A stretch of DNA of 64,000 nt, taken from positions 1-64,000 of the forward strand of contig NZ_AP017367.1 in assembly GCF_001548395.1 (NCBI RefSeq). The letters run 5' to 3'. The position numbers were made by a program, and so were the translations under genes. A model generated the notes under the pieces. That model searched no databases. It saw only the letters and a program-made list of their open reading frames with translations, and was not told the DNA's origin. The DNA comes from Leptolyngbya sp. O-77 (GTDB lineage: Bacteria > Cyanobacteriota > Cyanobacteriia > Elainellales > Elainellaceae). Shown one piece after another: positions 54,909-64,000 of the stretch (the stretch's first letter is position 1; every line of letters begins with the position of its first letter).

Positions 54909-57485
54909 ATGGTGAAGGTTTGGTGCGATCGGGCTGTGAGAAGCCGCGTGTTTTTTGGTGTAATTCAATCGGTGACGGGAAGTTTGGGGGCGATCGCCAC
55001 TCTTCTGCTCCTCACCCCCGCTGTCTATGCCGAGGCAGCATCGGATGCTGTAGACACGGGTGAACCGATTACGGAGGCGATCGCACCTCTGGAACTAACC
55101 GAGCTTGACCAACCTGCCACCACCGTTGACGAGTGGATCGCCCAAATCGAAGCCTCGCTGACCCAAATTACTGATGTGCGCGTGGAGGAAACCGAGGCGG
55201 GCTTGCAGATCATTCTGGAAACGGAGAATGGTGCTTTGGCAGTGCCGGAAACAAGGGCGATCGGCAATGCCCTGATTGCGGATATTCCCAATGCCGCGAT
55301 CGCAGAGGAGTTTTCTCAGGCAAACCCGATCGAAGGGATCGCATTGGTGAGTGTGACGAGTTTACCGGGTGACAGAGTTCGAGTCGCAATCACCGGAACC
55401 GATGCGCCGCCTGTAGCTGACGTAACTACAGAGGCTCAAGGATTGGTGTTAGCGGTGATGTTAGGAGATGCCGATGCGGTTACGGAAGAAGACGCAATTC
55501 AGGTGGTGGTGACGGGGGAGCAAGATGAGGGCTATAACCCATCGAGTGCCTCAACCGCAACGCGAACGGATACGCCACTCCGGGATATTCCCCAGTCAAT
55601 TCAGGTTGTCCCACAACAGGTGCTTCAAGATCAGCAAGTCACTCGTTTAAGTGAGGCACTAAGAAACGTGCCAGGCGTAGCAAGAGGGGGAATTACACCT
55701 CGATTTACGTTCGTTGAAGACGCATTAATTCGGGGTTTTGATGCTAATTACTTAGTCAATGGCTTAAATTCACTCACAGGTTTTGCGCCTATCTTTGAAG
55801 CTTCAAACATTGAAAGCGTTGAAGTATTGAGAGGTCCAGCTTCAGTGCTCTACGGTCAGGGGTTTACTGGCGGCATCGTTAATCTAGTTACTAAACAGCC
55901 ATTGAGTGAACCTTATTATTCTTTTGAACTCTCTGCGGGTAGCTTTAGTTTTTACCGGGGTTCCGTCGATTTTTCTGGTCCCTTGAATGATAATGGCACC
56001 GTACTCTATCGCTTTACGGGAGCAGCCCAAACCACAGAGAGCTTTTTTGACTTTTATGATGCCCAACGTTACTCTCTTGCTCCCACGCTGACATGGCAAA
56101 TCAGTGATCAGACAAGGATTACCTTTGAGGCTAACTATGCTCAAGCCACTCAACCTTTTGATCTAGGGTTGCCAGCTGTAGGAACAATATTGCCAAATCC
56201 TAATGGTGATATTCCACGCGATCGCTACGTTAGTGAGCCTTCTGATAACGGACAGTATGATGCTTTAACACTAGGCTATGATTTCCAGCATCGTTTTAGC
56301 GACAATTGGGAAATTCGTAATGCTTTTCGATTTGTAGACTTCAATATTTCTAGAGCAGCCGTATTTAGTTTAGGTTTAGATCCTGACGGTCGCACGCTCA
56401 ATCGAGGCTTTCAATCTCCACACTTTGAAGAAACAGTTTACAATCTGGACACCTACGTGGTGGGGGAATTTGATACAGGTTCCATAGAACATCAGCTTGT
56501 TGCAGGGGTGAATCTATTTAGACGAGAATCAGGATTGTCAGGTTTCAATCGCAGCGCGCCACCACTCGACTTATTCGACCCAGATTATGGTCAACCACTT
56601 GGAGATGTCACTGCTCGTTATGACAATTTAACAACCACTGATTTTGTTGGTTTTTACCTTCAAGATCAAATTACTCTGCTTGAAAATCTTAAGCTTCTAT
56701 TAGGCGGACGCTTTGATATTGCGACTCAAGAATCAGAAGATTTTTTGGAATCAACTGACTCCTTTCAACAGAATGAAGCCTTTAGCCCTCGCATCGGGAT
56801 TGTCTATCAACCTATTCCAGCCATTTCACTATACGGAAGTTACAGTCGTTCATTTCTACCTGTTGTTGGTCGAACGGCTGATGGCAGTCTATTTCAACCA
56901 GAACGAGGGACTCAGTATGAAATCGGTATGAAAGCCGATTTAAATGATCAACTTACGGCAACGCTAGCGTTTTATGATTTAACCCGTAGCAATGTCGAGA
57001 CCCCAGACTTAGAAAATCCAGATTTCTCAATTCAAACGGGTGAACAACGAAGTCAAGGCATTGAGTTTAATGTTGCCGGTGAGATTCTCCCCGGATGGAA
57101 TGTAATCGGAGGCTATGCCTATACAGATGCTCGCATCACAGAAGACAACACCTTTGATGTTGGTAACCAGATCAACAATATCCCTAAACATGCGTTCAAT
57201 TTATGGACAAGCTATCAACTACAGGAGGGCGATTTGGAAGGATTGGGTTTCGGGTTAGGGTTATTTTTTGTTGGCGATCGCCCTGGCGATCTGGACAATT
57301 CATTTGAAATTCCCAGTTATTTACGAACTGATGCGGCTATTTTCTATGAACGAGATAGATTTCGTGCTGCGTTGAATTTCCGTAATATTTTCGACATAGA
57401 TTATTTTGAATCTGCCGGAAATATAAATCGTGTAATTCTAGGTGAGCCGTTTACCGTGCAGGGAACGCTTTCATGGACGTTTTAG
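54909..57485 (+). CDS. TonB-dependent siderophore receptor with N-terminal AMIN domain
   Basis: Outer-membrane beta-barrel importer of 858 residues. A signal region (about 1-42, ending LLLTPAVYAEA) is followed by an AMIN domain (about 75-165), the usual cyanobacterial arrangement. Then comes the TonB box IQVVVTGEQDEGY (about 198-210), the plug (DTPLRDIPQSIQVVPQQVL; VEVLRGPASVLYGQGFTGG), and a 22-strand barrel ending in the aromatic GTLSWTF. Base composition changes inside the gene: up to about 55,620 it is GC-rich with HIP1, and beyond that it becomes AT-rich, as are the next gene and the IS copies. ATG 54909 is used; a GTG at 54903 is in frame. The binding-protein gene follows by 15 bp. Confidence 0.92.
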   Translation: MVKVWCDRAVRSRVFFGVIQSVTGSLGAIATLLLLTPAVYAEAASDAVDTGEPITEAIAPLELTELDQPATTVDEWIAQIEASLTQITDVRVEETEAGLQIILETENGALAVPETRAIGNALIADIPNAAIAEEFSQANPIEGIALVSVTSLPGDRVRVAITGTDAPPVADVTTEAQGLVLAVMLGDADAVTEEDAIQVVVTGEQDEGYNPSSASTATRTDTPLRDIPQSIQVVPQQVLQDQQVTRLSEALRNVPGVARGGITPRFTFVEDALIRGFDANYLVNGLNSLTGFAPIFEASNIESVEVLRGPASVLYGQGFTGGIVNLVTKQPLSEPYYSFELSAGSFSFYRGSVDFSGPLNDNGTVLYRFTGAAQTTESFFDFYDAQRYSLAPTLTWQISDQTRITFEANYAQATQPFDLGLPAVGTILPNPNGDIPRDRYVSEPSDNGQYDALTLGYDFQHRFSDNWEIRNAFRFVDFNISRAAVFSLGLDPDGRTLNRGFQSPHFEETVYNLDTYVVGEFDTGSIEHQLVAGVNLFRRESGLSGFNRSAPPLDLFDPDYGQPLGDVTARYDNLTTTDFVGFYLQDQITLLENLKLLLGGRFDIATQESEDFLESTDSFQQNEAFSPRIGIVYQPIPAISLYGSYSRSFLPVVGRTADGSLFQPERGTQYEIGMKADLNDQLTATLAFYDLTRSNVETPDLENPDFSIQTGEQRSQGIEFNVAGEILPGWNVIGGYAYTDARITEDNTFDVGNQINNIPKHAFNLWTSYQLQEGDLEGLGFGLGLFFVGDRPGDLDNSFEIPSYLRTDAAIFYERDRFRAALNFRNIFDIDYFESAGNINRVILGEPFTVQGTLSWTF

Positions 57486-57500
57486 GGAGCCAAAACTTCT

Positions 57501-58502
57501 ATGAAGAGATTCCAGCATCGTTTGATCACCTGTATCGTACTAGGAGTTGCAATATTTTTGCTTACCACTGCCTGTCATCAAACTCTCAATCTAAACAACA
57601 ATATTGCAGCTACTTCAACAGGCGATTGCCGACCTGTCAAACATCCAATGGGTGAAACCTGTATTCCATTGCATCCACAGCGGATTGTAGCAATAGATAT
57701 TTTGAGCCTGAGCAACTTAATTGCTCTAGGGATCAAACCAGCGGCAGGATGGATATGGTCTCCTCTATCAGAACAGATTGATCTTCCTGAACATTTAGCA
57801 AGCCGAGTTTCAGATGTTGCTCTGTATGGTTATTCTGCTGACCAGCCTAACTTAGAAAGCATTTTGAAATTCAATCCAGATCTAATCGTTAGTCCGTCAG
57901 GTGCGTTAACTCCAGGTGCCTATCAACAATTATCTCAAATTGCTCCTACAGTGTTTGTCCCCTGGCAGGAAATCTCTCGCAGTTGGAAACAAAATCTGAT
58001 AGAAACAGCAAAAGTTTTTGACAAAGTAGATGTTGCAAATCAGCTTCTGGATGACTACTATCGCAGAGTGGAAACGCTCAAACAAAACTTAGGCAATTTA
58101 CAGAGCACTTTAAATAGGCGAGACCGACCATTTTATGCAGAATTTATCTTTACAAGGAATGGCTTGATGCTGGCTGGGAAAAATTCTTTCTCAGGTACAA
58201 TTCTGAATGATCTGGGACTACTATCTCCACAAGCCCCCGAAGGCATACTCCTACCCATGTCTGAAGAAAAACTTCCAGAGATCGATGCCGATGCTCTTTT
58301 TGTTGGTGCCCATCTTGAACAGGGACACGCTACTTTAAAGCGGCTGCAAAACAGCCCTTTATGGTCTAGAGTCAATGCTGTTCAGCAAAATCAAGCTCAC
58401 TTAGTCGATTTTTTCTCCTGGTACGGCTTTGAATTTCTCTCGGCTCATGCTGTCCTAGATGACATTGAAAAACACTTACTTGGCACACATGAATTACGCT
58501 AA
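57501..58502 (+). CDS. Ferric siderophore ABC transporter binding lipoprotein (FecB/FhuD type)
   Basis: A 333-residue lipoprotein with lipobox LLTTAC (Cys25). Motifs of the type III binding fold: PQRIVAIDILSLSNLIALGIKPA, YGYSADQPNLESILKFNPDLIVSPS, LSQIAPTVFVPW and the long helix VANQLLDDYYRRVETLK. It delivers ferric siderophore to an inner-membrane permease, here FecCD-type at 62090. The gene ends in GTHELR, and the IS4-type copy B starts three bases after the stop, so any downstream cistron was separated by that element. AT-rich like the receptor's 3' half. Confidence 0.9.
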   Translation: MKRFQHRLITCIVLGVAIFLLTTACHQTLNLNNNIAATSTGDCRPVKHPMGETCIPLHPQRIVAIDILSLSNLIALGIKPAAGWIWSPLSEQIDLPEHLASRVSDVALYGYSADQPNLESILKFNPDLIVSPSGALTPGAYQQLSQIAPTVFVPWQEISRSWKQNLIETAKVFDKVDVANQLLDDYYRRVETLKQNLGNLQSTLNRRDRPFYAEFIFTRNGLMLAGKNSFSGTILNDLGLLSPQAPEGILLPMSEEKLPEIDADALFVGAHLEQGHATLKRLQNSPLWSRVNAVQQNQAHLVDFFSWYGFEFLSAHAVLDDIEKHLLGTHELR

Positions 58503-58505
58503 AAC

Positions 58506-59595
58506 CAGAAGTGTTGAATTCGGACATAAAACTTAACATGCAACTACACGAGTGTCTCCGGCACCCAGTCAAAGCTCCAGTGGACAATTGAACAGCGACG
58601 GCTCAATTCGAGTTGCAAATATCGCAGCTTATCTAACAACTGACAGCCATAAAACGCTGGAATTTCTATTAACTGCAAAACGAGATAAGCAATCAATACC
58701 ATGTAAATTTGTATCGTGACTCCATTCACACTTTTCGTGATCGGTTTGTCCAACTTTAAGTGCATCTTCAAAAACTTCCATAGCACCTCGATCTGCCAAC
58801 GATGACGATACACTTCGCCGACCTCCTCATTCGTCATCTGTTCTACATTAGTGGCTAGACGAAACTCGGTTTGGCTTTCGAGATCACAAAACCAAATGAC
58901 CCGATACCGCTGATGGTCAAGTTCGGTCTTCATGTTGTTCTTAATTCGCACCACAAAGAGTGTCTTGGTCTGGCTTAGTTGGTCAAGAAACTCCCAACTC
59001 GCAAAGCCTCTATCCATGATGCCGACGCCGTTCTCAGGAATCATACCTGTTACCCACTCGGCAAATCTTGCATCATGTCCTTGTCCAAAATGAATCAAGC
59101 ACTCGCTCGGATTGCCCTGAGTTAAATTCACTCCGTTCATCAATTTAACCTGATGATAACCCTGCTTCCAGAATAACTTGCTGGTTAATGTAATAACGGT
59201 TGAATCAATCGGAAATAGCATTCGCGCTGTTGCTGGATTCTTCCGCTTTAGCTGCTCCATTAGTTCAGCATAGATCCGAAAAAATGCTGGTCTTGTCGTG
59301 TCTTGCAAGCTTTAGAAAAGGTGGAAATGTCAACTTCAATACCCGCCTTATTCAGGCGATAGAACAAGTCCCTCATGCTCGTTAAACTCTGGTCTAAAAC
59401 GAAGGTTAACCAGATTTCAAAAAATAAGCGTGAGTTCAACACGGGATAGTCATGCGCGCAGAGTTGCTGCAATATGGATTTGACAATTTGAGGAAACGTG
59501 GCTACCATTGGACGTTATTTTTTCTTTATCTGGGGACAGAATACTGCATTTTGCCCCCATTTTTTCTTTGCTTAACCTAACTTTCAACACTTCTG
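58506..59595 (-). mobile_element. IS4-type element copy B, no matching target repeats
   Basis: Ends are CAGAAGTGTTGAAT (58506) and its inverse at 59583-59595. The transposase reads from 59508 (MVATFPQIVKSILQQL) to about 59265, then continues one frame away, 59308-58544, with FFRIYAELMEQLKRKN; the break is at a T6 run (minus strand) that should be T7. The 9-bp flanks are CGCTAAAAC on the left and GCGTAATCC on the right; they do not match, unlike copy C. This suggests that the element was formed by recombination between two IS copies, with loss of the DNA between them. Confidence 0.85.
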
Positions 59596-61132
59596 GCGTA
59601 ATCCACTGCCATAGAGAACATACTTGCCGCTATCCTGAGCGCCCTTTTGGGGTTTAGATTGATTTGCAAGATGAAAACTATATTCAATGGGATGCTCGCG
59701 TTCAGGTAGCTATATTTGGATAGAATCATGCATTTTGTAGTGCATGATCTGTAGATGGATTTCATCTCGCAGCTTTAGCTCTCGACAATATCCCGTCCCA
59801 AGATGCTTGGGATCAGAAGTGTTGAATGATAGCAAATATGTTTAAAAAAATAGCCCCTAATCGTGTAAACTAGAGGCTATAAAAAAGAAAATAATGTTAG
59901 TATCATGATATCAAACTTTCCTGAGATCGTCAAAAAGCATCTGGGCCACCTCGCCACGGATGACTATCCGGTTCTCAACAGCTTTCTATTTGTTTCTATT
60001 TGGCTCTCCTTGGTTCTCGATCAGAGTCAAAGCAGTATGAGGAGCGTCTTCAAGCGCTTAAATATTCGTGGCATCAAGGTCAAGATTTCTACTTTTTCTA
60101 AAGCCAGCAAGAACCGTGATCCCCAGATACTTTATGATCTTTTTTGGGTATTGAAGCAGGAACTCCACAAAAGGCATAAGATTGATGCTGCAAAGCTGAC
60201 TTTATTTCCGCTGGATTCAACCATTGTTAGTTTGACGAGCAAGTTGCTCTGGGCGCAGGGTATTCACCAAGTAAAGCTGTTTAGTGGTTTAGATTTAATG
60301 ACACATGAGCCGGGGGGTGTTTTCATCCACTTTGGTCAAGGTCATGACAGTAAACATGGGAAGGAAACGATCGATGCTGTGCCTGATAATAGTGTCGGGG
60401 TCATGGATCGGGGCTTTTTTAGCCTAGCTCGAATTCGCTATTTACTGAATCAAGAGAATCGCTACTTTATCGTCAGAATCAAGAATAATATTAGTCTCAA
60501 GATGCTAGAAAATGGCAACTTCTTGATTGGCACGGGTAAGGAGCAAGTTGAAGCACGGGTTGTCGCCTTTTGTGATTTAGAATCACAAACAGAATATCGC
60601 TTGTCAACGAATCTACCGATAGGGGGAGAAAATACCATTTCCAATGAGGAAATTAGCGAATTTTATCGTTTGCGTTGGCAGATAGAGTTATTTGGAAATT
60701 TCTGAAGATGCATCTGAAACTAGATCGACTAATTACTAAGAATGTGAACGGGATTGAGATGCAGATTTATGCGTGTTTGGTAGCTTATGTGATTTTGCAA
60801 TTGGTGACAATTCCGAAAGAATTTGGCAACAAAGTATTAGATAAGCTACGATATTTACAGGCTTTTATGTGTGAAAATATCAGTTATGCCCACTGGCTCC
60901 AAAAATTAGTGTTTTGTTGACAAAACCAGCTTGCCACAGGATTAGTGTGTCTATTTTTAGAAAAGAAAATCTTAAGATTCAACACTTTTGGCTTGGGATA
61001 GTCCCAAGTTACCTCAAATGAATCAGTGGGATAGGCGCTTGTCTCAGTTGATTCGATCGGATTAAATAGCTCCCAATAGTCAGATTGTGAGATTGCGATC
61101 GCCATGTTGATCTGATTAACCTCCAGAATCAT
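59596..61132 (-). pseudogene. AraC/PchR-type regulator remnant, split by copy C and truncated at copy B
   Basis: Joining the DNA on both sides of copy C after removing one 9-bp repeat gives a continuous frame: MAIAISQSDYWELF, then EVTWDYPKHLGTGYCREL, LRDEIHLQIMHYKMHD and LPEREHPIEYSFHLANQ. This resembles the sensing domain of the AraC-type regulators used in cyanobacterial siderophore loci. There is one internal TAG in this frame (between SIQI and LPERE). Reading stops at copy B, and no DNA-binding domain remains. Three lesions: insertion of copy C (59814-60990), the TAG, and the truncation at 59596. Confidence 0.72.
59814..60990 (+). mobile_element. IS4-type element copy C with 9-bp target duplication
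   Basis: Complete at both ends: CAGAAGTGTTGAAT (59814 onward) and its inverse GATTCAACACTTTTG ending at 60990, flanked by the 9-bp direct repeat GCTTGGGAT (59805-59813 and 60991-60999). Transposase starts at ATG 59905: TLFPLDSTIVSLTSKLLW, GVMDRGFFSLARIR, YRLRWQIELF. A frameshift near 60688-60692 (TTT that should read TTTT) ends the frame at 60705, while FLKMHLKLDRLITKNVNG continues in the next frame to 60920. The sequence is more diverged from copies A and B than they are from each other. Confidence 0.88.
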
Positions 61133-61274
61133 GGGGTTGAGTGGTGTGCGGCTGTCTTCAGAGTTAGAATTCTAGGCTTTTAGACCGCCAAGTTAAAGAG
61201 CAAAAAATATAGTTGAGAATAGCGTCAATTGTTTTCTGGAATTTAAGCAAGCCTGGATCAGGCAATCGCCTGGG

Positions 61275-62084
61275 TCAGGTTCGTTCTTGTTTCATCCGCA
61301 TTTTGGGGCTGATGGGAATACACAGCGGTGTGCCAGATACGGGATCAGAGATGATTCGGCTCTCTAATCCAAAAACTTCGCGCACTATGTCTTCTGTCAT
61401 CACCTCTGCGGGCGCGCCTTGGGCAAAAATTGCGCCTTGACGCATCACCACTAAATGATCGGCATAACGACAGGCTTGGTTTAAATCGTGCAACACCATG
61501 ACAATCGTGCGTTTTTGTACCTGGTTTAATTCGTGCAGCAAATCCAGCACTTCCACCTGATGGGCCAAGTCCAGAAAAGTTGTTGGTTCATCCAGCAGCA
61601 GAGTCTCTGTATGTTGCGCCAAAGCCATCGCGATCCAGGCGCGCTGGCGCTGTCCACCCGATAGGCTATCGAGGGAGCGATCGCCCAGGTCTGTCATATC
61701 GGTAATGCTCAAGGCCTCTTCGACCAGCCGCTCATCTTCTGCGGACCACTGCTGAAACCAGCTTTGGTGGGGATACCGGCCCTGTGCAACCAGCTCGCGC
61801 ACCGTCAGCCCTTCGGGAGCCGTTGGGCCTTGGGGCAAGAGTCCCAACTGCTGGGCGACGGCTTTAGTAGGTAGTTTGGCGATCGCCAAACCATTCAGAT
61901 ATACGGCTCCGCTCATCGGCTTCAGCAAGCGAGACAGCCCTTTGAGCAGCGTAGACTTGCCACAGCCGTTGGCCCCAACCAGGACAGTGATCTGGCGAAC
62001 TGGAATTTCAACATGCAAATCCCGAATGATGGCGGCTCGATCGTAGGACAACGTGAGCTGACGAGCAGTGAGTGCGGTATCCAT
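61275..62084 (-). CDS. Iron-siderophore ABC transporter ATPase (FecE/FhuC type)
   Basis: A 269-residue ABC ATPase: Walker [10 protein letters not shown] (37-45), Q-loop LGLLPQGP, signature [16 protein letters not shown], Walker [14 protein letters not shown] and H-loop [23 protein letters not shown] and SISP features match the FecE/FhuC/FepC branch. It couples ATP to import of ferric siderophore through the permease encoded just upstream (5-bp gap). The operon reads TonB, permease, ATPase. Intact. Confidence 0.92.
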   Translation of the reverse strand: MDTALTARQLTLSYDRAAIIRDLHVEIPVRQITVLVGANGCGKSTLLKGLSRLLKPMSGAVYLNGLAIAKLPTKAVAQQLGLLPQGPTAPEGLTVRELVAQGRYPHQSWFQQWSAEDERLVEEALSITDMTDLGDRSLDSLSGGQRQRAWIAMALAQHTETLLLDEPTTFLDLAHQVEVLDLLHELNQVQKRTIVMVLHDLNQACRYADHLVVMRQGAIFAQGAPAEVMTEDIVREVFGLESRIISDPVSGTPLCIPISPKMRMKQERT

Positions 62085-62089
62085 GAAGC

Positions 62090-63136
62090 CTAAGCATTCC
62101 GATTGCGATAGAGCAGATAGAGGAAATAGGGTGCGCCGATGGCGGCTGTGATCACGCCACAGGGCAATTCAATCGGCGCAAAGAGCGATCGCCCTAGCAG
62201 ATCGGCCAGCATGACGATTAACCCACCAACCAATGCTGCGGTTGGGATCAGGCCTTCATGGGAGGGGCCCACAAGCTGCCGCGCCAGGTGAGGAGCCATC
62301 AGCCCCACAAAGCCGATTGTGCCTGCGGTGGCCACACTCGCACCCGCCAGAGCCACACTGGTCAGCAGCAGCATTCCGCGCTGCCATTCCACGCGGCTGC
62401 CCAGCCCCCGCGCCACTGCATCGCCCAAGTGTAAGGTGTTCAGCTCACGCGCACCCAAAAGTGATAGAGGAACGAACACGACTAACCAGGGCAGGAGCAC
62501 TTGCACTTGCTCCCAATTGCGCCCATACACGCTGCCTGCCAACCACACTAGCGCTTGGCTTACGTCATTTATATTGCCAAAGGTGATGAACAGACTGGTG
62601 AATGCAGAAGCGACTGCCCCAATTCCGACGCCTACTAAAATTAGACGAATGGGTGAACTACCTTGATCCCATGCGAGAGAATACACCAGCAGCGCAGCCA
62701 GGAATGCCCCCACAAAGGCAGACGCAGGCAGCAGCGCAAGGGGAAGCGCAGGCAGCAGCACAATCACCATCACGGCTGCCAACCCTGCGCCAGCCTCGAT
62801 CCCGACGACTTCGGGCGCTGCCAGTGGATTGCGTGTTAGCCCCTGGAGAATTGTGCCCGCGATCGCCAATCCCATCCCAACTAAAAAGGCTGCTATAACT
62901 CTGGGTAAACGCAGCGTGTAAACGACAAACTGATAGTCAGGATTGTCTGTTGCTCGTCCCAGAATAGTCTTCACCACGTCTAACGGTGGAACCGGGTATT
63001 CGCCGTAGCTGACGCTGAGGACGAGTGCCCCAAGGGCGATCACGCTCAGCAGAGCAATGACAGCAGGGAGCCGCTGATCCAGTCGAAAGGATAGCGGAAC
63101 ACTGCTAAAACGGATGGCTAACCAACTTTTCGACAC
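62090..63136 (-). CDS. Iron-siderophore ABC transporter permease (FecCD family)
   Basis: A 348-residue integral membrane protein with about ten helices. Family motifs: [91 protein letters not shown], and the C-terminal [20 protein letters not shown], which matches the FepG/FecD type. Systems of this kind normally have a FecC and a FecD; only one is seen, so the partner gene is either missing, located elsewhere, or the permease forms a homodimer. The 65-bp gap to the TonB gene suggests a shared transcript. Confidence 0.92.
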   Translation of the reverse strand: MSKSWLAIRFSSVPLSFRLDQRLPAVIALLSVIALGALVLSVSYGEYPVPPLDVVKTILGRATDNPDYQFVVYTLRLPRVIAAFLVGMGLAIAGTILQGLTRNPLAAPEVVGIEAGAGLAAVMVIVLLPALPLALLPASAFVGAFLAALLVYSLAWDQGSSPIRLILVGVGIGAVASAFTSLFITFGNINDVSQALVWLAGSVYGRNWEQVQVLLPWLVVFVPLSLLGARELNTLHLGDAVARGLGSRVEWQRGMLLLTSVALAGASVATAGTIGFVGLMAPHLARQLVGPSHEGLIPTAALVGGLIVMLADLLGRSLFAPIELPCGVITAAIGAPYFLYLLYRNRNA

Positions 63137-63201
63137 GGTTCAACAGCGATAGTTAAGGGCTGGCGGTTTTAGAGAATAGAGATGGGCATGTAGGGCGAGG
63201 G

Positions 63202-64000
63202 CTACTCTGGCGAGTCTGCCGCTGGCGGTGGAGTCGTGGGGGCAACGGGCGCTGCTGGGGTGGGACGGGGTGTCCGCCTGGGCAGCGGCCGAAACCTGGG
63301 TCGGGCCGGCGCTTCTGGACGGACATCCACAATTGGCGCATTGTTTCGCTCAATCGCGGGGCGGGGGCGCTCAGCCGGTGCAGAAGGACGGGCGGCAGGG
63401 GCGGGTCTGGGCGTGGCGCTGGGACGGGCAGCGGGTGTGGCGCTGGGGCTACGCGCTGGAGCCGGACTGGCGGGTCTGCTTGGGACCGATGCTGGAGTTG
63501 GTGCTGGGCTTGATGCTGGGGTTGGCTCTGCCTGGACTGAAGCTGGAGACGAGCTAGGCTCCGTCGGGGAAGCATTCGGGAGCGCAGCGGGTGAGGGGCT
63601 GGTTGCAGCGGCGGGAGCGGCAGTAGAAGGCTGGGAGGAGGGGCTAGGGGTTGGAGTGGGCGGCTGTTGGGTGGCAGTGGCGGGAGCTGAGGGAGTGTCT
63701 GCCGCTGGGGCTGGATCAGTCACGGTGATGCTGCGGCGATCGCCCCGTTGCCGCGCCTGTGAAGCCGACCTGGAACCCGGCTGCACAAACTCGATATCTA
63801 GAGGGTAGCTCTCTCCGGCTCTGGCATTGTTTAAGCGCACCCGCTCTCGGGCCTGGCGCAGCGCGGCTTGATCTAGCTCAGCATTGCCGCTAGAGCGAGA
63901 GAGCATCACCGATACCACTCGACCGCTGGCATCAGTTTCCACAACGACTCGGGCAGTGCCCTCTGCGCCATTCGCCTGATCCGGATAATCAAAATCGCAG
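63202..64000 (-). CDS. TonB-family energy transducer with long Pro/Ala-rich tail, 5' end outside window
   Basis: Predicted TonB protein linking the proton gradient to the outer-membrane receptor. The visible part begins in a TonB C-terminal domain: YPDQANGAEGTARVVVETDA, then GRVVSVMLSRSSGNAELDQA and AALRQARERVRLNNARAG. This domain normally ends the protein, but here about 180 residues of Pro/Ala/Ser/Thr-rich sequence follow, ending TTPPPAADSPE. The basic patches (ERPRPAIERNN, RPRFRPLPRRTPRP) could bind the cell wall. The upstream membrane anchor lies beyond 64000. It precedes the permease gene in the same direction. Confidence 0.82.
   Translation of the reverse strand, partial: CDFDYPDQANGAEGTARVVVETDASGRVVSVMLSRSSGNAELDQAALRQARERVRLNNARAGESYPLDIEFVQPGSRSASQARQRGDRRSITVTDPAPAADTPSAPATATQQPPTPTPSPSSQPSTAAPAAATSPSPAALPNASPTEPSSSPASVQAEPTPASSPAPTPASVPSRPASPAPARSPSATPAARPSATPRPAPAARPSAPAERPRPAIERNNAPIVDVRPEAPARPRFRPLPRRTPRPTPAAPVAPTTPPPAADSPE

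Noticed and set aside
63236..63808. Gly/Ala-rich rightward frame of 190 codons
   Set aside because: It is the complement of the Pro/Ala-rich tail of the TonB gene, where stops are rare by composition.

Overview
The window is cyanobacterial chromosome. It carries psbA, petM, kaiABC, ycf39, ycf37, a DUF4327 gene, a CCB2/CCB4-type assembly factor and a plastoquinone-type UbiA. The octamer GCGATCGC (HIP1) occurs throughout, also inside coding sequence. The GC-rich genes and gene types suit a filamentous, Leptolyngbya-like (perhaps Thermoleptolyngbya-like) organism; that placement is inference, since no rRNA is present. I found no tRNA, rRNA or CRISPR array.

Layout. 0-8 kb: moeB (cut by the window edge) and a JAMM protease, psbA, an M23 peptidase plus bactofilin pair, a ThiO-ThiG fusion, and a small leftward cluster of two paralogous membrane proteins and a ferredoxin-like protein. 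8-20 kb: citramalate synthase, a ParA-like protein with an altered P-loop, DUF952, a large histidine kinase with degenerate receivers, then kaiA-kaiB-kaiC on the opposite strand, the CCB factor and an AbrB-type membrane protein. 20-28 kb: insertion-sequence remnants, a small IS-derived element, an AAA-like ATPase, a DUF6816 protein and a PAS-GGDEF protein. 28-46 kb: mostly housekeeping genes: pdhB, a TPR-M48 protease, an RND efflux pair, UbiA, ycf39, an SmtB-type repressor, petM, pdxA, DUF4327, ycf37 and hisC.

46-64 kb is an accessory, IS-rich region holding an iron-siderophore uptake locus: AraC/PchR-type regulator, TonB-dependent receptor, lipoprotein binding protein, FecCD-type permease, ATPase and a TonB protein. 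The locus is damaged. A methyltransferase gene is cut by an IS4-type element, which is cut by an ISKra4-type element, which is cut by an IS5-type element. A binding-protein gene ends at the ISKra4 end. A second AraC-type regulator is split by a complete IS4-type copy flanked by 9-bp target repeats and truncated by another copy without them.

Three patterns stand out. Many genes carry one-base shifts, several of them at homopolymer runs (psbA, thiO/thiG, the GGDEF gene, the methyltransferase and several transposases); this may be sequencing error rather than decay. Many intergenic spacers contain short tandem duplications of 7-19 bp. IS4-type ends with the core AAGTGTTGAA recur at six places or more and explain most breakpoints.
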